DNA of 64,000 bases from NCBI GenBank assembly GCA_017423025.1, contig JAFPGC010000032.1, positions 19,918-83,917 of the forward strand, read 5' to 3'. Shown here in pieces: positions 23,646 to 33,008 of the stretch. Both the position numbers and the translations under genes were made by a program. Numbering within the stretch: position 1 is the stretch's first letter; every line of letters begins with the position of its first letter. The notes beneath the pieces are model-generated. The model had not been told where the DNA came from. It saw nothing but the letters and a program-made list of their open reading frames with translations, and did no database searches. The stretch comes from Bacteroidales bacterium (GTDB taxonomy: Bacteria > Bacteroidota > Bacteroidia > Bacteroidales > UBA932).

Positions 23646-24188
23646 ATGACAAACGATGCGCTGCTGGCTCTTTTCTTCCTCTCGCACCAGGGTTTCGCCG
23701 CCCTGGAAGAGAATCCTGAATCCTACGGGACGGCCGAAGAAAGCGAAGCCCGGGATCTGCTGGGATTCGTCCGGCAGGCCCGCGACCGCTACCAGGCTCC
23801 GGCGCCCGGCCTGGTGCGCATCACCCGCACCCTGCGGGTCTATATCGGCCCGGATGAACTCAAAATCCGCCCCATGGCCAAGACCGTACTTCTTCTTTTC
23901 CTGCGCCATCCCGAGGGTATCCTGCTCAAACACATTTCCGACTACAGGGCCGAGATGACGGCCGACTACCGCCGCTGCATGCGCAGCCTGAACCCGGACG
24001 ACGTGGACCGGCGCATCCAGAAACTGATGGACATCTTTTCCAACGAGCTCAATGTAAACATCTCCCGCGTGAATGCGGCCCTGTCGGCCCTGGTATCTCC
24101 GGAAGAAGAACAGCTCTACCGGGTGAGCGGCAGAGCTGGAACTCCTAAGGCCATCCGGCTGGACAGGACCTTGGTTATTTGGGAATAA
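23646..24188 (+). CDS. Protein of unknown function, possible winged-helix domain
   Basis: I do not recognise this gene. The 180-residue soluble protein has an acidic N-terminal helix pair (ALLALFFLSHQGFAAL, EEDSEARDLL-like region) and a central strand-helix part (TRTLRVYIGPDELKIRPMA, then KTVLLLFLRHPEGILLKHIS). A helix ends in NELNVNISRVNAALSALV. The pattern of a short strand pair, a -TVLLLFLRHPEGI- helix and a later recognition-like helix suggests a winged helix of the response-regulator output type, but this is only a visual impression. It has its own promoter box and faces the GPH transporter gene convergently with three nt between them. Confidence 0.55.
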   Translation: MTNDALLALFFLSHQGFAALEENPESYGTAEESEARDLLGFVRQARDRYQAPAPGLVRITRTLRVYIGPDELKIRPMAKTVLLLFLRHPEGILLKHISDYRAEMTADYRRCMRSLNPDDVDRRIQKLMDIFSNELNVNISRVNAALSALVSPEEEQLYRVSGRAGTPKAIRLDRTLVIWE

Positions 24189-24191
24189 TCC

Positions 24192-25535
24192 TTACTTCTT
24201 GATGGGATAGAGCTTGAGCAGCAGAAGGATGAGCAGGGCGATGGCCGCCGGGAACAACGAGAACAGGGACCAGATCATGGTCTGGACCGAGGCCTCGTTG
24301 GTGATGTTCACGATGGTCTCTCCGGTAGCCGGATCCGTATTGGAGACAAAGCCCGCCAGACCCAGCAGCATGGCCACCAGGGCGCCGGAAATGGCCGATC
24401 CGAACTTCTGGGCCATGGTTCCGGAAGAGAAGATGAGGCCGGTGGAGGAGGTGCCGTTCTTCTGCGTGGCATAGTCTGCCACATCGGCATACATGGACCA
24501 GATGAGCGGGGAATAGAAGCCGATGCCGATGGAAGTGATGATGACATTGGCAATCATGACCCAGATCCAGGCCGGATCCATGGGGATGAAGAAGAACAGG
24601 ACGGAAGAAACGGCACAGATGATGGCCGCCCAGGCAAAGGCCTTGTGCTTGGAGCCCACCTTCTTGGTGAACCAGGGGCACAGCCCTCCGAACACCATGC
24701 AGGTAGCCTCTCCGAACATCATGAATACGGTGTAGTTGATCACCAGGCCCATGACGGTGACTTCCCCGTGAAGGCAGTATTCCATCAGATAGGCCGCCAC
24801 CGCATAACGGAAGCCGTTGAAGAAATTGGTGCAGATTCCTATGAGGGTCAGGTAAATCCAGGGTTTGTTCCTGAACAGGTCTGCAAAGGGTTTCCAGGAG
24901 AACTTTTCTGCGCGGACGGGTTTCAGGCGTTCCTTGGTGAGGAGGCCGCAGCCCAGGGTTCCCAAAGCGGCGACGGCACCCAGCAGTACGCCCAGCACGG
25001 CATACTGATGCTTGGGGTCTCCTCCCACCATTCTCTGCAGATAAGGGAAGGAGAAGAGCATGATAAAGCCCATGGCATAGGCGCCCACCATGCGGTAGGA
25101 AGAGAACTGGTTCTTCTCGTTGTCATCGTCCGTCATCACGCCCAGGAGCGAACCGTAGGGCACGTTGACGGCCGTATAAACCACCATCATCAGAAGATAC
25201 ATCGCATAGGCGTAAACCCGCTTGCCCACAGGCCCCAGATCCGGGGTATAGAGCAGGAGGGCAAACACCAGCCCCAGCGGAATGGCTCCGAAAATAAGCC
25301 AGGGCCGATAGGTGCCCCAGCGGGACTGGGTGCGGTCTGCGATGGCGCCCATCATAGGGTCCGTGACCACGTCGAACAGACGGGCCACCAGCATGAGCGC
25401 TGCCGCATCGGCCACGGTAAGGCCGAAAACATTGGTGAAAAAGAAGGGGAAAGCGATGGACATGACCTTCCAGGTAATTCCGCCGGCGGCGGCGTCTCCC
25501 AGGGCATATCCTATTTTTTCCGAGAGTTTAGCCAT
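24192..25535 (-). CDS. GPH-family sugar:cation symporter (mannobiose/oligosaccharide permease of the PUL)
   Basis: This 447-residue polytopic inner-membrane protein belongs to the glycoside-pentoside-hexuronide family (MelB-like, MFS). Signatures are LGDAAAGGITWKVMSIAFPFF at the start, LMLVARLFDVVTDPMMGAIADRT near residue 50 with the cation-site Asp residues, and WGTYRPWLIFGAIPLG. Twelve spans are expected. It is the last gene of the glycan locus, after the 2-epimerase, and would bring disaccharides released in the periplasm into the cytosol. Mannobiose as substrate is inferred from the neighbouring epimerase and GH130 phosphorylase. Confidence 0.88.
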   Translation of the reverse strand: MAKLSEKIGYALGDAAAGGITWKVMSIAFPFFFTNVFGLTVADAAALMLVARLFDVVTDPMMGAIADRTQSRWGTYRPWLIFGAIPLGLVFALLLYTPDLGPVGKRVYAYAMYLLMMVVYTAVNVPYGSLLGVMTDDDNEKNQFSSYRMVGAYAMGFIMLFSFPYLQRMVGGDPKHQYAVLGVLLGAVAALGTLGCGLLTKERLKPVRAEKFSWKPFADLFRNKPWIYLTLIGICTNFFNGFRYAVAAYLMEYCLHGEVTVMGLVINYTVFMMFGEATCMVFGGLCPWFTKKVGSKHKAFAWAAIICAVSSVLFFFIPMDPAWIWVMIANVIITSIGIGFYSPLIWSMYADVADYATQKNGTSSTGLIFSSGTMAQKFGSAISGALVAMLLGLAGFVSNTDPATGETIVNITNEASVQTMIWSLFSLFPAAIALLILLLLKLYPIKK

Positions 25536-25574
25536 AGTTATACAGTGTTATCCTTACAAATGTAAGAAAAAAAA

Positions 25575-25597
25575 GATTCCCGGTCAAGCCGGGAATA
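25575..25597. repeat. Palindromic repeat at the 3' end of the 2-epimerase gene
   Basis: GATTCCCGGT through CGGGAAT is identical to the polA copies for 22 nt, then diverges (ACAG rather than GACG). The epimerase stop codon and its last residues (VFPA) lie inside it. Confidence 0.8.
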
Positions 25598-26768
25598 CAG
25601 ATAACACTTGCAGGCACATGCGGGTGTTGTGGTAAGGACACTTCCAGAAACCCGCCTTGGGCTGGGACAAGTCCAGGCTTCCGTCCGGAAGCACCGCCCA
25701 CCACCATTCGCCGGCCTCACGGTCTACCAGATGGTCCCGGATATAACTCCAGGCCGCCAGGGCCCTTTCGGCCCCCTGGGGGTCGGAATGGTATTTCCAG
25801 AGCCAGAGGTTGCCCACCACGGTCTCGGCCTGCACCCACCACTGGCGGGAATCGTCAAAGCTGCCGTCCAGGAGTTTCTCGTAGCGGAGGGAACCATCGG
25901 CCAGAAGGCCCTCGTTGCCGGCCTTGCCCATGGCCAGAGCCCAGGGGCGCACGCGGTTCACAATGTCCAGGTCCTTCAGGGCGAAGGCGCACTCCAGCGC
26001 CAGCCAGGACGTTTCGATGTCATGGCCGTAGGAAACACCGCCCGGCATCACGCTCCAGTCCCGGGTGAAATAAAGCTGCAGGTGCCCGTCGGCCGCCATG
26101 ACTTTGGTGCCGATAATGTCCAGAAGCCTCTCCACGGCCCCTTTCAGCTCCTCGTCCGGCCACACCTGGTACAGGTTGGCATACGCCTCCAGGATGTGCA
26201 GGTGGGAATTCATGGTTTTGTCGGCGTTGATGTCGTGGGCGCTCAGGGACATATCTTCCAGCGGGGAGAAATCCCGGGCCAGCGCCTCGATGTATCCGCC
26301 GTTTTCCTTATCGGCAAAATACGTCTCCACCACCTTGTACAGGTTCACGGCATTCTTGAGCACTTCGTCGTCGCGGGTCACCTTGTACAGCTCGCTAAGG
26401 CCGTAGATGGCAAAGCCCTGGGCATAGAGCTGCTTCTTGGTGTCCAGGCGCTCCCCTTCCGCATCTACGCTCCAGTATACGCCACCGTACTTATGGTCGC
26501 AGAAATGCTCCAGGAAATAGTCCCGGGCATGAACGGCCGCCACCAGGTAAGAAGTTTCGTGCAAGGCCTGATAAGCCGCCGCAAAAGACCAGATGATGCG
26601 GGCATTCAGGATGACGCCGCGCGGGGCATCGTAAAGCACGGTTCCATCGGCCGCCACTTCCCCGTAATAGCCTCCGCGGGGGTCTTTGAGCTTGAGCCAG
26701 TAAGGCAAGATGCAAGAGGTCAGGTTCTCCCTGACCTCCTGCAAAAAAAGATTGGTTCTAGTATCCAT
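25584..26768 (-). CDS. Cellobiose/mannobiose 2-epimerase (AGE family)
   Basis: This 394-residue cytosolic enzyme of the N-acylglucosamine 2-epimerase superfamily has an (alpha/alpha)6 barrel. Family features are WLKLKDPRGGYYGEV, RIIWSFAAAY, KQLYAQGFAIYGLSELYK, a MNSHLHILEAYANLYQ helix, GHDIETSWLALE and RQWWVQAE, which contain the conserved His/Trp residues of cellobiose 2-epimerases. Next to a GH130 phosphorylase, the expected reaction is beta-1,4-mannobiose to mannosyl-glucose. The ATG chosen overlaps the GH3 stop by one nt (TAATG); a longer frame would run back into GH3. The stop lies inside a palindromic repeat, so the C-terminus may have been altered by its insertion. Confidence 0.88.
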   Translation of the reverse strand: MDTRTNLFLQEVRENLTSCILPYWLKLKDPRGGYYGEVAADGTVLYDAPRGVILNARIIWSFAAAYQALHETSYLVAAVHARDYFLEHFCDHKYGGVYWSVDAEGERLDTKKQLYAQGFAIYGLSELYKVTRDDEVLKNAVNLYKVVETYFADKENGGYIEALARDFSPLEDMSLSAHDINADKTMNSHLHILEAYANLYQVWPDEELKGAVERLLDIIGTKVMAADGHLQLYFTRDWSVMPGGVSYGHDIETSWLALECAFALKDLDIVNRVRPWALAMGKAGNEGLLADGSLRYEKLLDGSFDDSRQWWVQAETVVGNLWLWKYHSDPQGAERALAAWSYIRDHLVDREAGEWWWAVLPDGSLDLSQPKAGFWKCPYHNTRMCLQVLSVFPA

Positions 26769-29080
26769 TAGATATTGGGCGTTTCCCAAACCTTGGTTTT
26801 GTCGCAATGGGTCATGACTCCCAAGCCTCCGCAGGAGATGCGGAAATCACCTTCTTCCAGACGCCACTTGCCGTCTGCGCCTACGAAGGCCAGACGGGAG
26901 GCGGGAATCTCGAAGGTGAGGGTCTGCTTCTCACCGGGCACCAGCTGCACCTTGTCAAAGGCGCGCAGGCGCTTGACCTCGGGGATGATGGAAGCCACCA
27001 GGTCGGAACTGTAAACCAGGACGGATTCCTTGCCGGAAATATCGCCGGTATTGGTTACGTCCACGGACACCTTGAGCACGTCATCCGGGCCGAACTGAGC
27101 CTTGTTCACCCTGAGATTGCTGTACTCGAAGGTGGTGTAGCTGAGGCCGAAGCCGAAGGGCCACTGCACGTCCATGATGGCGTCGTAGTTGTAGGAGCCG
27201 GACATGGTTTCACGGTGCTCGGAAACCTTGTAGTCGTAGGTATGCAGGGCATTGATGTGCTTGGAGTAGGTGAAGGGCAGCTTACCGGAGAAGTTGCGGT
27301 CTCCGGACAGCAGGGTGGCCAGGGCCTCACCGCCGTAGTTGGAGGGAAGCATGATGTCCACCACGGCCTTGGCCAGAGGCTCGATGTCTCCGATGAGGCG
27401 GGGACGGCCTTCATTGAGGATGAGGATGACGGGGTTGCCGGTAGCGGCAAGGGCCTTCACCAGCTGCTTCTGGTTGGCCGACAGATTGAGGTCGTCCATG
27501 TTGCCGGGGGTCTCGCAATAGGTGTTCTCACCAATGCAGGCCACAATGACATCGGCCTTGGCAGCAGCCAAAACGGCCTTGGCAATGCCGGAAGCATCTT
27601 CGGCCTGCCAGTCATCGCCGGGCAGGTACTGGATACCGGGCTCATAGCTCACCTTGCCGGGGAAACGTCTCTGGAGAGCCTCCAGGATGGTATTATACTG
27701 AGGGGCATAGTCATCGGCCGCACCCTGCCAGGTGTAGCTCCAGCCGCCGTTGAGCGTGCGCAGGCTGTTGGCATTGGGACCGGTAACCAGGATTTTCTCC
27801 GTACCCTTGAGAGGCAGGATGCCATCTTCGTTCTTCAGCAGCACCTCGGACTCCACGGCAGCGTCATAGGACTCGCGGGCGAAGGCATCGGAGCCAAACA
27901 TGAGATACTCTTTCTCCCAGGTGGGGTTCTCGAACAGGCCCAGGCGGACCTTCAGGCGCAGGACACGGCGGACGGCGTCGTCAATGCGGGACATGGGAAT
28001 ATCACCGCTCTTGACCAGGTCCACAATCACGTTGCAGCACTCGGGATCATAGGGATCCATGATCATATCGATACCGGCGTTGATGCCCATCTTCACAGCT
28101 TCGTGCTTGTTGGCAGCCACGTGATCGCGGGTGAAGAGGTTGTCAATATCGGCCCAGTCCGTCACGAACAGGCCGTCCCAACCCAGTTCTTCCTTAACCC
28201 AGCCGCTGAGCAGGATGGCATTGGCGTGGGTGGGAACACCGTTGATGGAGGCCGAGTTCACCATGGCGGTTAGGGCGCCGGCGCGGAAGCACTCCAGGAA
28301 AGGAGCGAAGAACTTCTCGCGAAGGTCGTTGGGGGCGATGATGGCCGGGGTACGGTCCTTACCGGTAGCCGGAACGCCATAGCCCATGAAATGCTTGATG
28401 GAAACGGCCACATTGTCCAGGCCGATATGGTTGGGGTCTTCACCCTGCAGGGCCAGCGTCTCTTCGCGGGCCAGTTCGCTCTGGAGATAGGGATCTTCAC
28501 CGAAGCTCTCCCAAATGCGGGGCCAGCGGGGATCGCGGCCCAGGTCCATCACCGGGGAGAACACCCACGGCACCTGGGCGGCACGGGTCTCATAAGCCAT
28601 GGCGTGGCCCATCATCCGCGCATAGGTGCGGTTGAAAGTGGCGGCCAGGTTGATCTCCTGCGGGTAGAAGGAACCGTCGGTGAGGTAAGACGCCCCGTGA
28701 ATCATGTCCAGACCATAGATGCAGGGAATGCCGATGGCTTCCATGGACTTGTCCTGGATGTCTTTCACCATCTGGGCGGTATGCTCGCGGGAATGGGCGT
28801 GGTCATTCATCACGTTAAGGATGGAGCCCACCTTGTATTGGCCGATGATTTTGTCCAATTTGGCAGGATCCAGGGCTTCGTTCGTTTCGTCCTGAAGGAG
28901 CATGATGGAAAGCTGGACCATCTGGCCGGCCTTCTCCTCGAGGGTCATGCCTTTCAAAACCTGCTCCACCTTGGCTTCGACAGCTTGATCGGCAGGGATT
29001 ACGACTTCTCCCTTCCGGGAGGCACAAGAAAGAAAACTAGCTGAAAGCATGGCAAAAACGGGGATTACATACGTTTTCAT
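26768..29080 (-). CDS. bglX: GH3 beta-glucosidase/beta-glycosidase lipoprotein (BglX-like)
   Basis: This 770-residue GH3 enzyme has a lipobox ending at Cys19. In order it has the GH3 N-terminal barrel with IPCIYGLDMIHGASY near 120, WVFSPVMDLGRDPRWPRIWE near 172 and KHFMGYG near 229, with nucleophile Asp308 in FVTDWADIDN. The C-terminal sandwich carries EVLLKNEDGILPL and a closing fibronectin-III-like domain (YKVSEHRETMSGSYNYD, FGFGLSYTTFEYSNL). It removes non-reducing beta-glucosyl (possibly beta-mannosyl) units from oligosaccharides in the periplasm. In this locus it would trim the glucose side of glucomanno-oligosaccharides. Confidence 0.92.
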   Translation of the reverse strand: MKTYVIPVFAMLSASFLSCASRKGEVVIPADQAVEAKVEQVLKGMTLEEKAGQMVQLSIMLLQDETNEALDPAKLDKIIGQYKVGSILNVMNDHAHSREHTAQMVKDIQDKSMEAIGIPCIYGLDMIHGASYLTDGSFYPQEINLAATFNRTYARMMGHAMAYETRAAQVPWVFSPVMDLGRDPRWPRIWESFGEDPYLQSELAREETLALQGEDPNHIGLDNVAVSIKHFMGYGVPATGKDRTPAIIAPNDLREKFFAPFLECFRAGALTAMVNSASINGVPTHANAILLSGWVKEELGWDGLFVTDWADIDNLFTRDHVAANKHEAVKMGINAGIDMIMDPYDPECCNVIVDLVKSGDIPMSRIDDAVRRVLRLKVRLGLFENPTWEKEYLMFGSDAFARESYDAAVESEVLLKNEDGILPLKGTEKILVTGPNANSLRTLNGGWSYTWQGAADDYAPQYNTILEALQRRFPGKVSYEPGIQYLPGDDWQAEDASGIAKAVLAAAKADVIVACIGENTYCETPGNMDDLNLSANQKQLVKALAATGNPVILILNEGRPRLIGDIEPLAKAVVDIMLPSNYGGEALATLLSGDRNFSGKLPFTYSKHINALHTYDYKVSEHRETMSGSYNYDAIMDVQWPFGFGLSYTTFEYSNLRVNKAQFGPDDVLKVSVDVTNTGDISGKESVLVYSSDLVASIIPEVKRLRAFDKVQLVPGEKQTLTFEIPASRLAFVGADGKWRLEEGDFRISCGGLGVMTHCDKTKVWETPNI

Positions 29081-29095
29081 ATATTATTTTTTGCA

Positions 29096-31846
29096 TTATA
29101 GTCCAATTCTGCAAGTCAGGCCATCGTAGTTGATGCAGAGGGCATTCAGGTTGTCCGGGTCAAAAGGAAGCGGATTGTCCGGGTCTATGACCCCCACAGA
29201 GAAGGTGCGGTTCCTGGTCATGCCGGGGTAAGAGCCCTTCCTCTCATCCAAGGTGAGAATGCGGGCATCATCATCCCAGTGAAGGTCGATGCGGCTGCTC
29301 TGTCCTTTCTCATAACCATAGGTAAGACCGTCATCCTCATAGAAGGTAAAGTGGGCATCCTTGCCGGCGTACACCAGGAAAGTAATGTGCTCCGCCTGCT
29401 TCTCATCAGAGGTCCATTCCACCAGATCACCTATCGGGACAATGCTGCCTTCCCGCACATACAGGGGCATGCGTTCATAGGGAGCGTCTACGGTCATGCG
29501 CCGGCCACCCTGAATAAACTTGCCGGAATAGAAGTCGTACCAGCCGCCTTCCGGGAAGTAAACCTCGCGGCTGCGGGCCTTGTATTCATACACCGGGCAA
29601 GGCATGAGGGCCGGTCCCAGCATCCACTGGTCGGACAGGTCACGCACCTCGGGATCCGTAGGATAATCCATAGGAAGGCCTCTCATGATGGTTTCATCCT
29701 CATAGTAAACGCCTCCTGCCAGGGAATAGAGGTAAGGCATCAGGCGGTAGCGCAGCTGCATGTACCAGAGAATGCTGTTGTAGGCGGCCGATCCTTCCGG
29801 AGCGATGTTCCAGAGTTCGCGGCGGGGCCACTGGCCGTGGGTGCGGAACAGCGGCACGAAGGTGCCGAACTGATGCCAGCGGGTCTGCAGTTCCTGCCAT
29901 TCATCGGCATTCGCGGCATCGTAGAACTTGCTCATCACGGAGAAACCGCCGATATCCATTCCCCAGAACGGGATGCCGCTCATGGAGTAGTTCAGGCCGG
30001 CGGCCATCTGCATGCGCATGTCGGTCCAGGATGTGCCGATGTCGCCGCTCCAGGAAGCCGTGCTGTAGCGCTGCAGGCCGGCAAAGCCGTTGCGGGTGAG
30101 CAGGAAGACGCGCTTGTCAGGGTCCACGCTGCGCTGGCCTTCATAGATGGCCTGCGCGTTAACCAGGGCATAGGCGTTCAGGTATTCGGTAGAAGACCCC
30201 AAGGCATTGGGCGTGAGGAGCCACTTGAAATAGTCCATGGGCAGACAGTCACGGAGATTGGGCTCGGAAGCGTCCATCCACCAGGCGTCGATCTTCTTGC
30301 CGAATCTGCTGTAAAGACTCTCGTCCATCTGGCGCCAGAACATCTTGCGGCCACCGGGGGCATAAGCATCGTAGAAGCTCTGCTTGTAGCCCAGCCAGTC
30401 CACCAGGCCGTCGTCCTCGGCATGGGTGTAGGCATATCCTGCGGCCTTCAGTTCCTTGTAATGTTCCGTGTTGGTATAGAACTTGGGCCAGACGGAAATC
30501 ATGAAACGGCCGTTCATGGCGTGCACGTCGTCCAGCATCTTCTCGGGATCGGGATAGCGGGAAGCTTCAAACTCATGGCTGCCCCACTGGTCATCGGGCC
30601 AGTACTGCCAGTCCTGAACGATATTGTCCACCGGAATGTGGCGGCGGCGCATTTCGGCCAGGGTTTCCACCAGTTCTTCCTGGGTGCTGTAACGCTCGCG
30701 GCTCTGCCAGAAGCCCAAGGCCCATTTGGGCATCACCGGGGCCTTGCCGGTAAGCTGACGGTACCCTTTGATGACGCCGTCGTAGTTGTCTCCGGCGATG
30801 AAATAATAATCGGCCTGAGGCTCGAATTCGCTCCAGAAAGTGAGGCGGGATTCCTGCTCGGGCGTTTCCAGAGGAGCCACGCGGAGGCCGATGTAGGACA
30901 CGTCCCCGTCCGGTTCCCAGTTAATCTGGATGGGCGTAGGTTTTCCGGCCTCCAGATGCACGGTGAACTTATAGCTGTTGGGATTCCAGGCCGGACGCCA
31001 GCGGCGGCTCATCACCTCCACTCCGTCAACGGACGTGCTCTGGAAACCGGCATAGTACTGGATAAAATGATAGTCTCCGGTCTCCCGGGCCGTAATAGTT
31101 CCTTCATAAGTGACCTGGGCACCCATCAGGGGGATGTCGGGCAGGTTGCGGAGGGCCCACTCGTTCTCATAGAACAGGCTGTCTTCCGGTTGCACCACAG
31201 GCTCTCCCTCGGCGGGCCGATAAGTCCCGGTAAACCGGAGGTCAAAAATCTCGCCCAGTTGTTTGTAAGGCTGGGCACTCCCCCATCGGCTTAAGGAATA
31301 CGCGTCGAAGAGCATACCGTATCCCTTGTTGGACACCACCAGCGGAACACTGATCTTGGTGTTGTACTGGTACAGTTCTTCGCGCAGGCCTTTGTGGTTA
31401 AACTCGCCGGCCTGATGCTGTCCCAGCCCGTAAAAGGCTTCGTCCGGAGTAGAGGCATAGCTCACCGTGGTGCTCCAGGCCTGCTTCCCCTCCACCTCGA
31501 TGGGAGCAAAGCAGGAACGGCCGTCCGAGGCGAGCGGGGTGCCGTCGGCCTTGAAGAATTGGAGAGTTCCGTCGGCCTTGGAAACCTCTACCGAAAGGGC
31601 CGATGTAGATAACAACACCTTGCCCGCCTCTTTGGACAGCTTGAAATCTGCATTCTTCTGTTGCGGCAGCACCACCAGGCTGGGCCGGTCGTGGAACTTG
31701 CCGTCCGGGGACACGGTCACCCGTACAATCTCCGGAGAAATGACCTGCAGGCGGACAGCGCCATTATCGGTAGGCACCACCACCTGCCCGCGGTTGCAGG
31801 AAGCCAAGGCCATAAGGGCCGATAGGAAAAGAACTAGCTTTTTCAC
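29096..31846 (-). CDS. GH31 alpha-glycosidase lipoprotein with PA14 insert (alpha-xylosidase-like)
   Basis: This 916-residue lipoprotein (LASC, Cys17) of family GH31 has an N-terminal beta domain (~20-220), a PA14-type insert (~225-330, with VTYEGTITARETGDYHFIQ), a catalytic barrel (~375-720) and C-terminal beta domains. The nucleophile is Asp525 in WWMDASEPN and the acid/base is Asp602 in SWSGDIGTSW. This PA14 architecture is known from alpha-xylosidases of xyloglucan loci, although alpha-glucosidases share the fold. Its fit to a mannan locus is not obvious. The start codon is GTG, five nt after the GH130 stop; no ATG is near. Confidence 0.88.
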   Translation of the reverse strand: MKKLVLFLSALMALASCNRGQVVVPTDNGAVRLQVISPEIVRVTVSPDGKFHDRPSLVVLPQQKNADFKLSKEAGKVLLSTSALSVEVSKADGTLQFFKADGTPLASDGRSCFAPIEVEGKQAWSTTVSYASTPDEAFYGLGQHQAGEFNHKGLREELYQYNTKISVPLVVSNKGYGMLFDAYSLSRWGSAQPYKQLGEIFDLRFTGTYRPAEGEPVVQPEDSLFYENEWALRNLPDIPLMGAQVTYEGTITARETGDYHFIQYYAGFQSTSVDGVEVMSRRWRPAWNPNSYKFTVHLEAGKPTPIQINWEPDGDVSYIGLRVAPLETPEQESRLTFWSEFEPQADYYFIAGDNYDGVIKGYRQLTGKAPVMPKWALGFWQSRERYSTQEELVETLAEMRRRHIPVDNIVQDWQYWPDDQWGSHEFEASRYPDPEKMLDDVHAMNGRFMISVWPKFYTNTEHYKELKAAGYAYTHAEDDGLVDWLGYKQSFYDAYAPGGRKMFWRQMDESLYSRFGKKIDAWWMDASEPNLRDCLPMDYFKWLLTPNALGSSTEYLNAYALVNAQAIYEGQRSVDPDKRVFLLTRNGFAGLQRYSTASWSGDIGTSWTDMRMQMAAGLNYSMSGIPFWGMDIGGFSVMSKFYDAANADEWQELQTRWHQFGTFVPLFRTHGQWPRRELWNIAPEGSAAYNSILWYMQLRYRLMPYLYSLAGGVYYEDETIMRGLPMDYPTDPEVRDLSDQWMLGPALMPCPVYEYKARSREVYFPEGGWYDFYSGKFIQGGRRMTVDAPYERMPLYVREGSIVPIGDLVEWTSDEKQAEHITFLVYAGKDAHFTFYEDDGLTYGYEKGQSSRIDLHWDDDARILTLDERKGSYPGMTRNRTFSVGVIDPDNPLPFDPDNLNALCINYDGLTCRIGL

Positions 31847-31851
31847 AGTTA

Positions 31852-33006
31852 CTATTTCAGGTTCAGGTCAATCAGTTTATTCAGGGTCTCCACGGAAAGG
31901 CCGGTACGGAGACCGTCCGGAGCCGTATTCATGCAGTAGTCCACCAGACGGTCCACCGTAGAGGTGGCCACATGCATGCGGGTGTCGGAAGAGCCGTAAT
32001 AGATGAACACCTTGCCGTCGGGGTCGCAGATCCAGCCGTTGGAGAAGAGGACGTTCATCACGTCTCCTATGTATTCGGGGCCCTCGGGAGCCATGAAGAA
32101 ACCCGCGGGATCGGCAATGACCTGGGAAGGATCTTCCAGGGAGGTCATGTACAGATACAGCACATAGCGGAGACCGCTGGCGCAGCCGCGAACGCCGTGA
32201 GCCAGGTGCAGCCAGCCCTTGTCGGTCTTGATGGGGTGCGGGCCCTCACCGTTTTTCACTTCCCTGATGGTATGGTAGTGGCGGAGGTTGATAATCTTCT
32301 CTTCCTTGATCACGGCCTCCTCCATGCTGTCCACCAGGGCCCAGCCAATGCCACCGCCGTTACCGGCGTCAATGAAACCGTCCTGCGGGCGGGTGTACAG
32401 GGCATACTTGCCGTTCACAAACTCGGGGTGCAGCACCACGTTGCGCTGCTGGCTGGCACTCTTGATATCCGGCAGGCGCTCCCAGTTCACCAGGTCTTTG
32501 GTGCGGGCCACGCCGGCGGCAGCCGTAGCGGCAGAGAGGTCTCCTTCTGCGTCGTGGTCCTTGCGCTCCACGCAGAAAATGCCGTAAATCCAGCCATCCT
32601 CGTGGGCGGTAAGGCGCATATCATACACATTGGTAGCGGGCTCTCCCCACTCGGGCATCGTGATGGGACGCGGCCAGAAGGTGAAATTGTCCACGCCGTT
32701 GGGACTTTCGGCCACGGCAAAGAAAGACTTGCGGTCGGCTCCTTCTACACGCACCACCAGCACATACTTGTCTTTCCACTTGATGGCGCCGGAATTAAGG
32801 GTGGCGTGAATGCCGAAACGCTCCATCAGGTACGGGTTGCGGTCCGGATTGAGGTCGTAGCGCCACTCCAGAGGAGCATGGTCGGCCGTCAGGATGGGAT
32901 TCTCGTAACGCTCGTACACACCGTTCCCCTCCACGGGGAAGTTCTTTCTTTCAATCAACTGCTTATGGCTCACCTTGAGCCACTTCAAACGCTCTTTGTA
33001 AGTCAT
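31852..33006 (-). CDS. GH130 4-O-beta-D-mannosyl-D-glucose phosphorylase
   Basis: This 384-residue cytosolic enzyme has no signal peptide and a five-bladed beta-propeller. YERYENPILTADHAPLEW near the start, LNSGAIKWKDKYVLVVRVEG near 70, ATNVYDMRLTAHEDG with the probable general acid Asp129, and GEGPHPIKTDKGWLHLAHGV are typical of subfamily GH130_1. These enzymes split mannosyl-1,4-glucose with phosphate into alpha-mannose-1-phosphate and glucose. Together with the 2-epimerase this forms the mannobiose pathway described in Bacteroides fragilis. It lies between the GH26 and GH31 genes with gaps of two and five nt. Confidence 0.93.
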   Translation of the reverse strand: MTYKERLKWLKVSHKQLIERKNFPVEGNGVYERYENPILTADHAPLEWRYDLNPDRNPYLMERFGIHATLNSGAIKWKDKYVLVVRVEGADRKSFFAVAESPNGVDNFTFWPRPITMPEWGEPATNVYDMRLTAHEDGWIYGIFCVERKDHDAEGDLSAATAAAGVARTKDLVNWERLPDIKSASQQRNVVLHPEFVNGKYALYTRPQDGFIDAGNGGGIGWALVDSMEEAVIKEEKIINLRHYHTIREVKNGEGPHPIKTDKGWLHLAHGVRGCASGLRYVLYLYMTSLEDPSQVIADPAGFFMAPEGPEYIGDVMNVLFSNGWICDPDGKVFIYYGSSDTRMHVATSTVDRLVDYCMNTAPDGLRTGLSVETLNKLIDLNLK

Positions 33007-33008
33007 GG

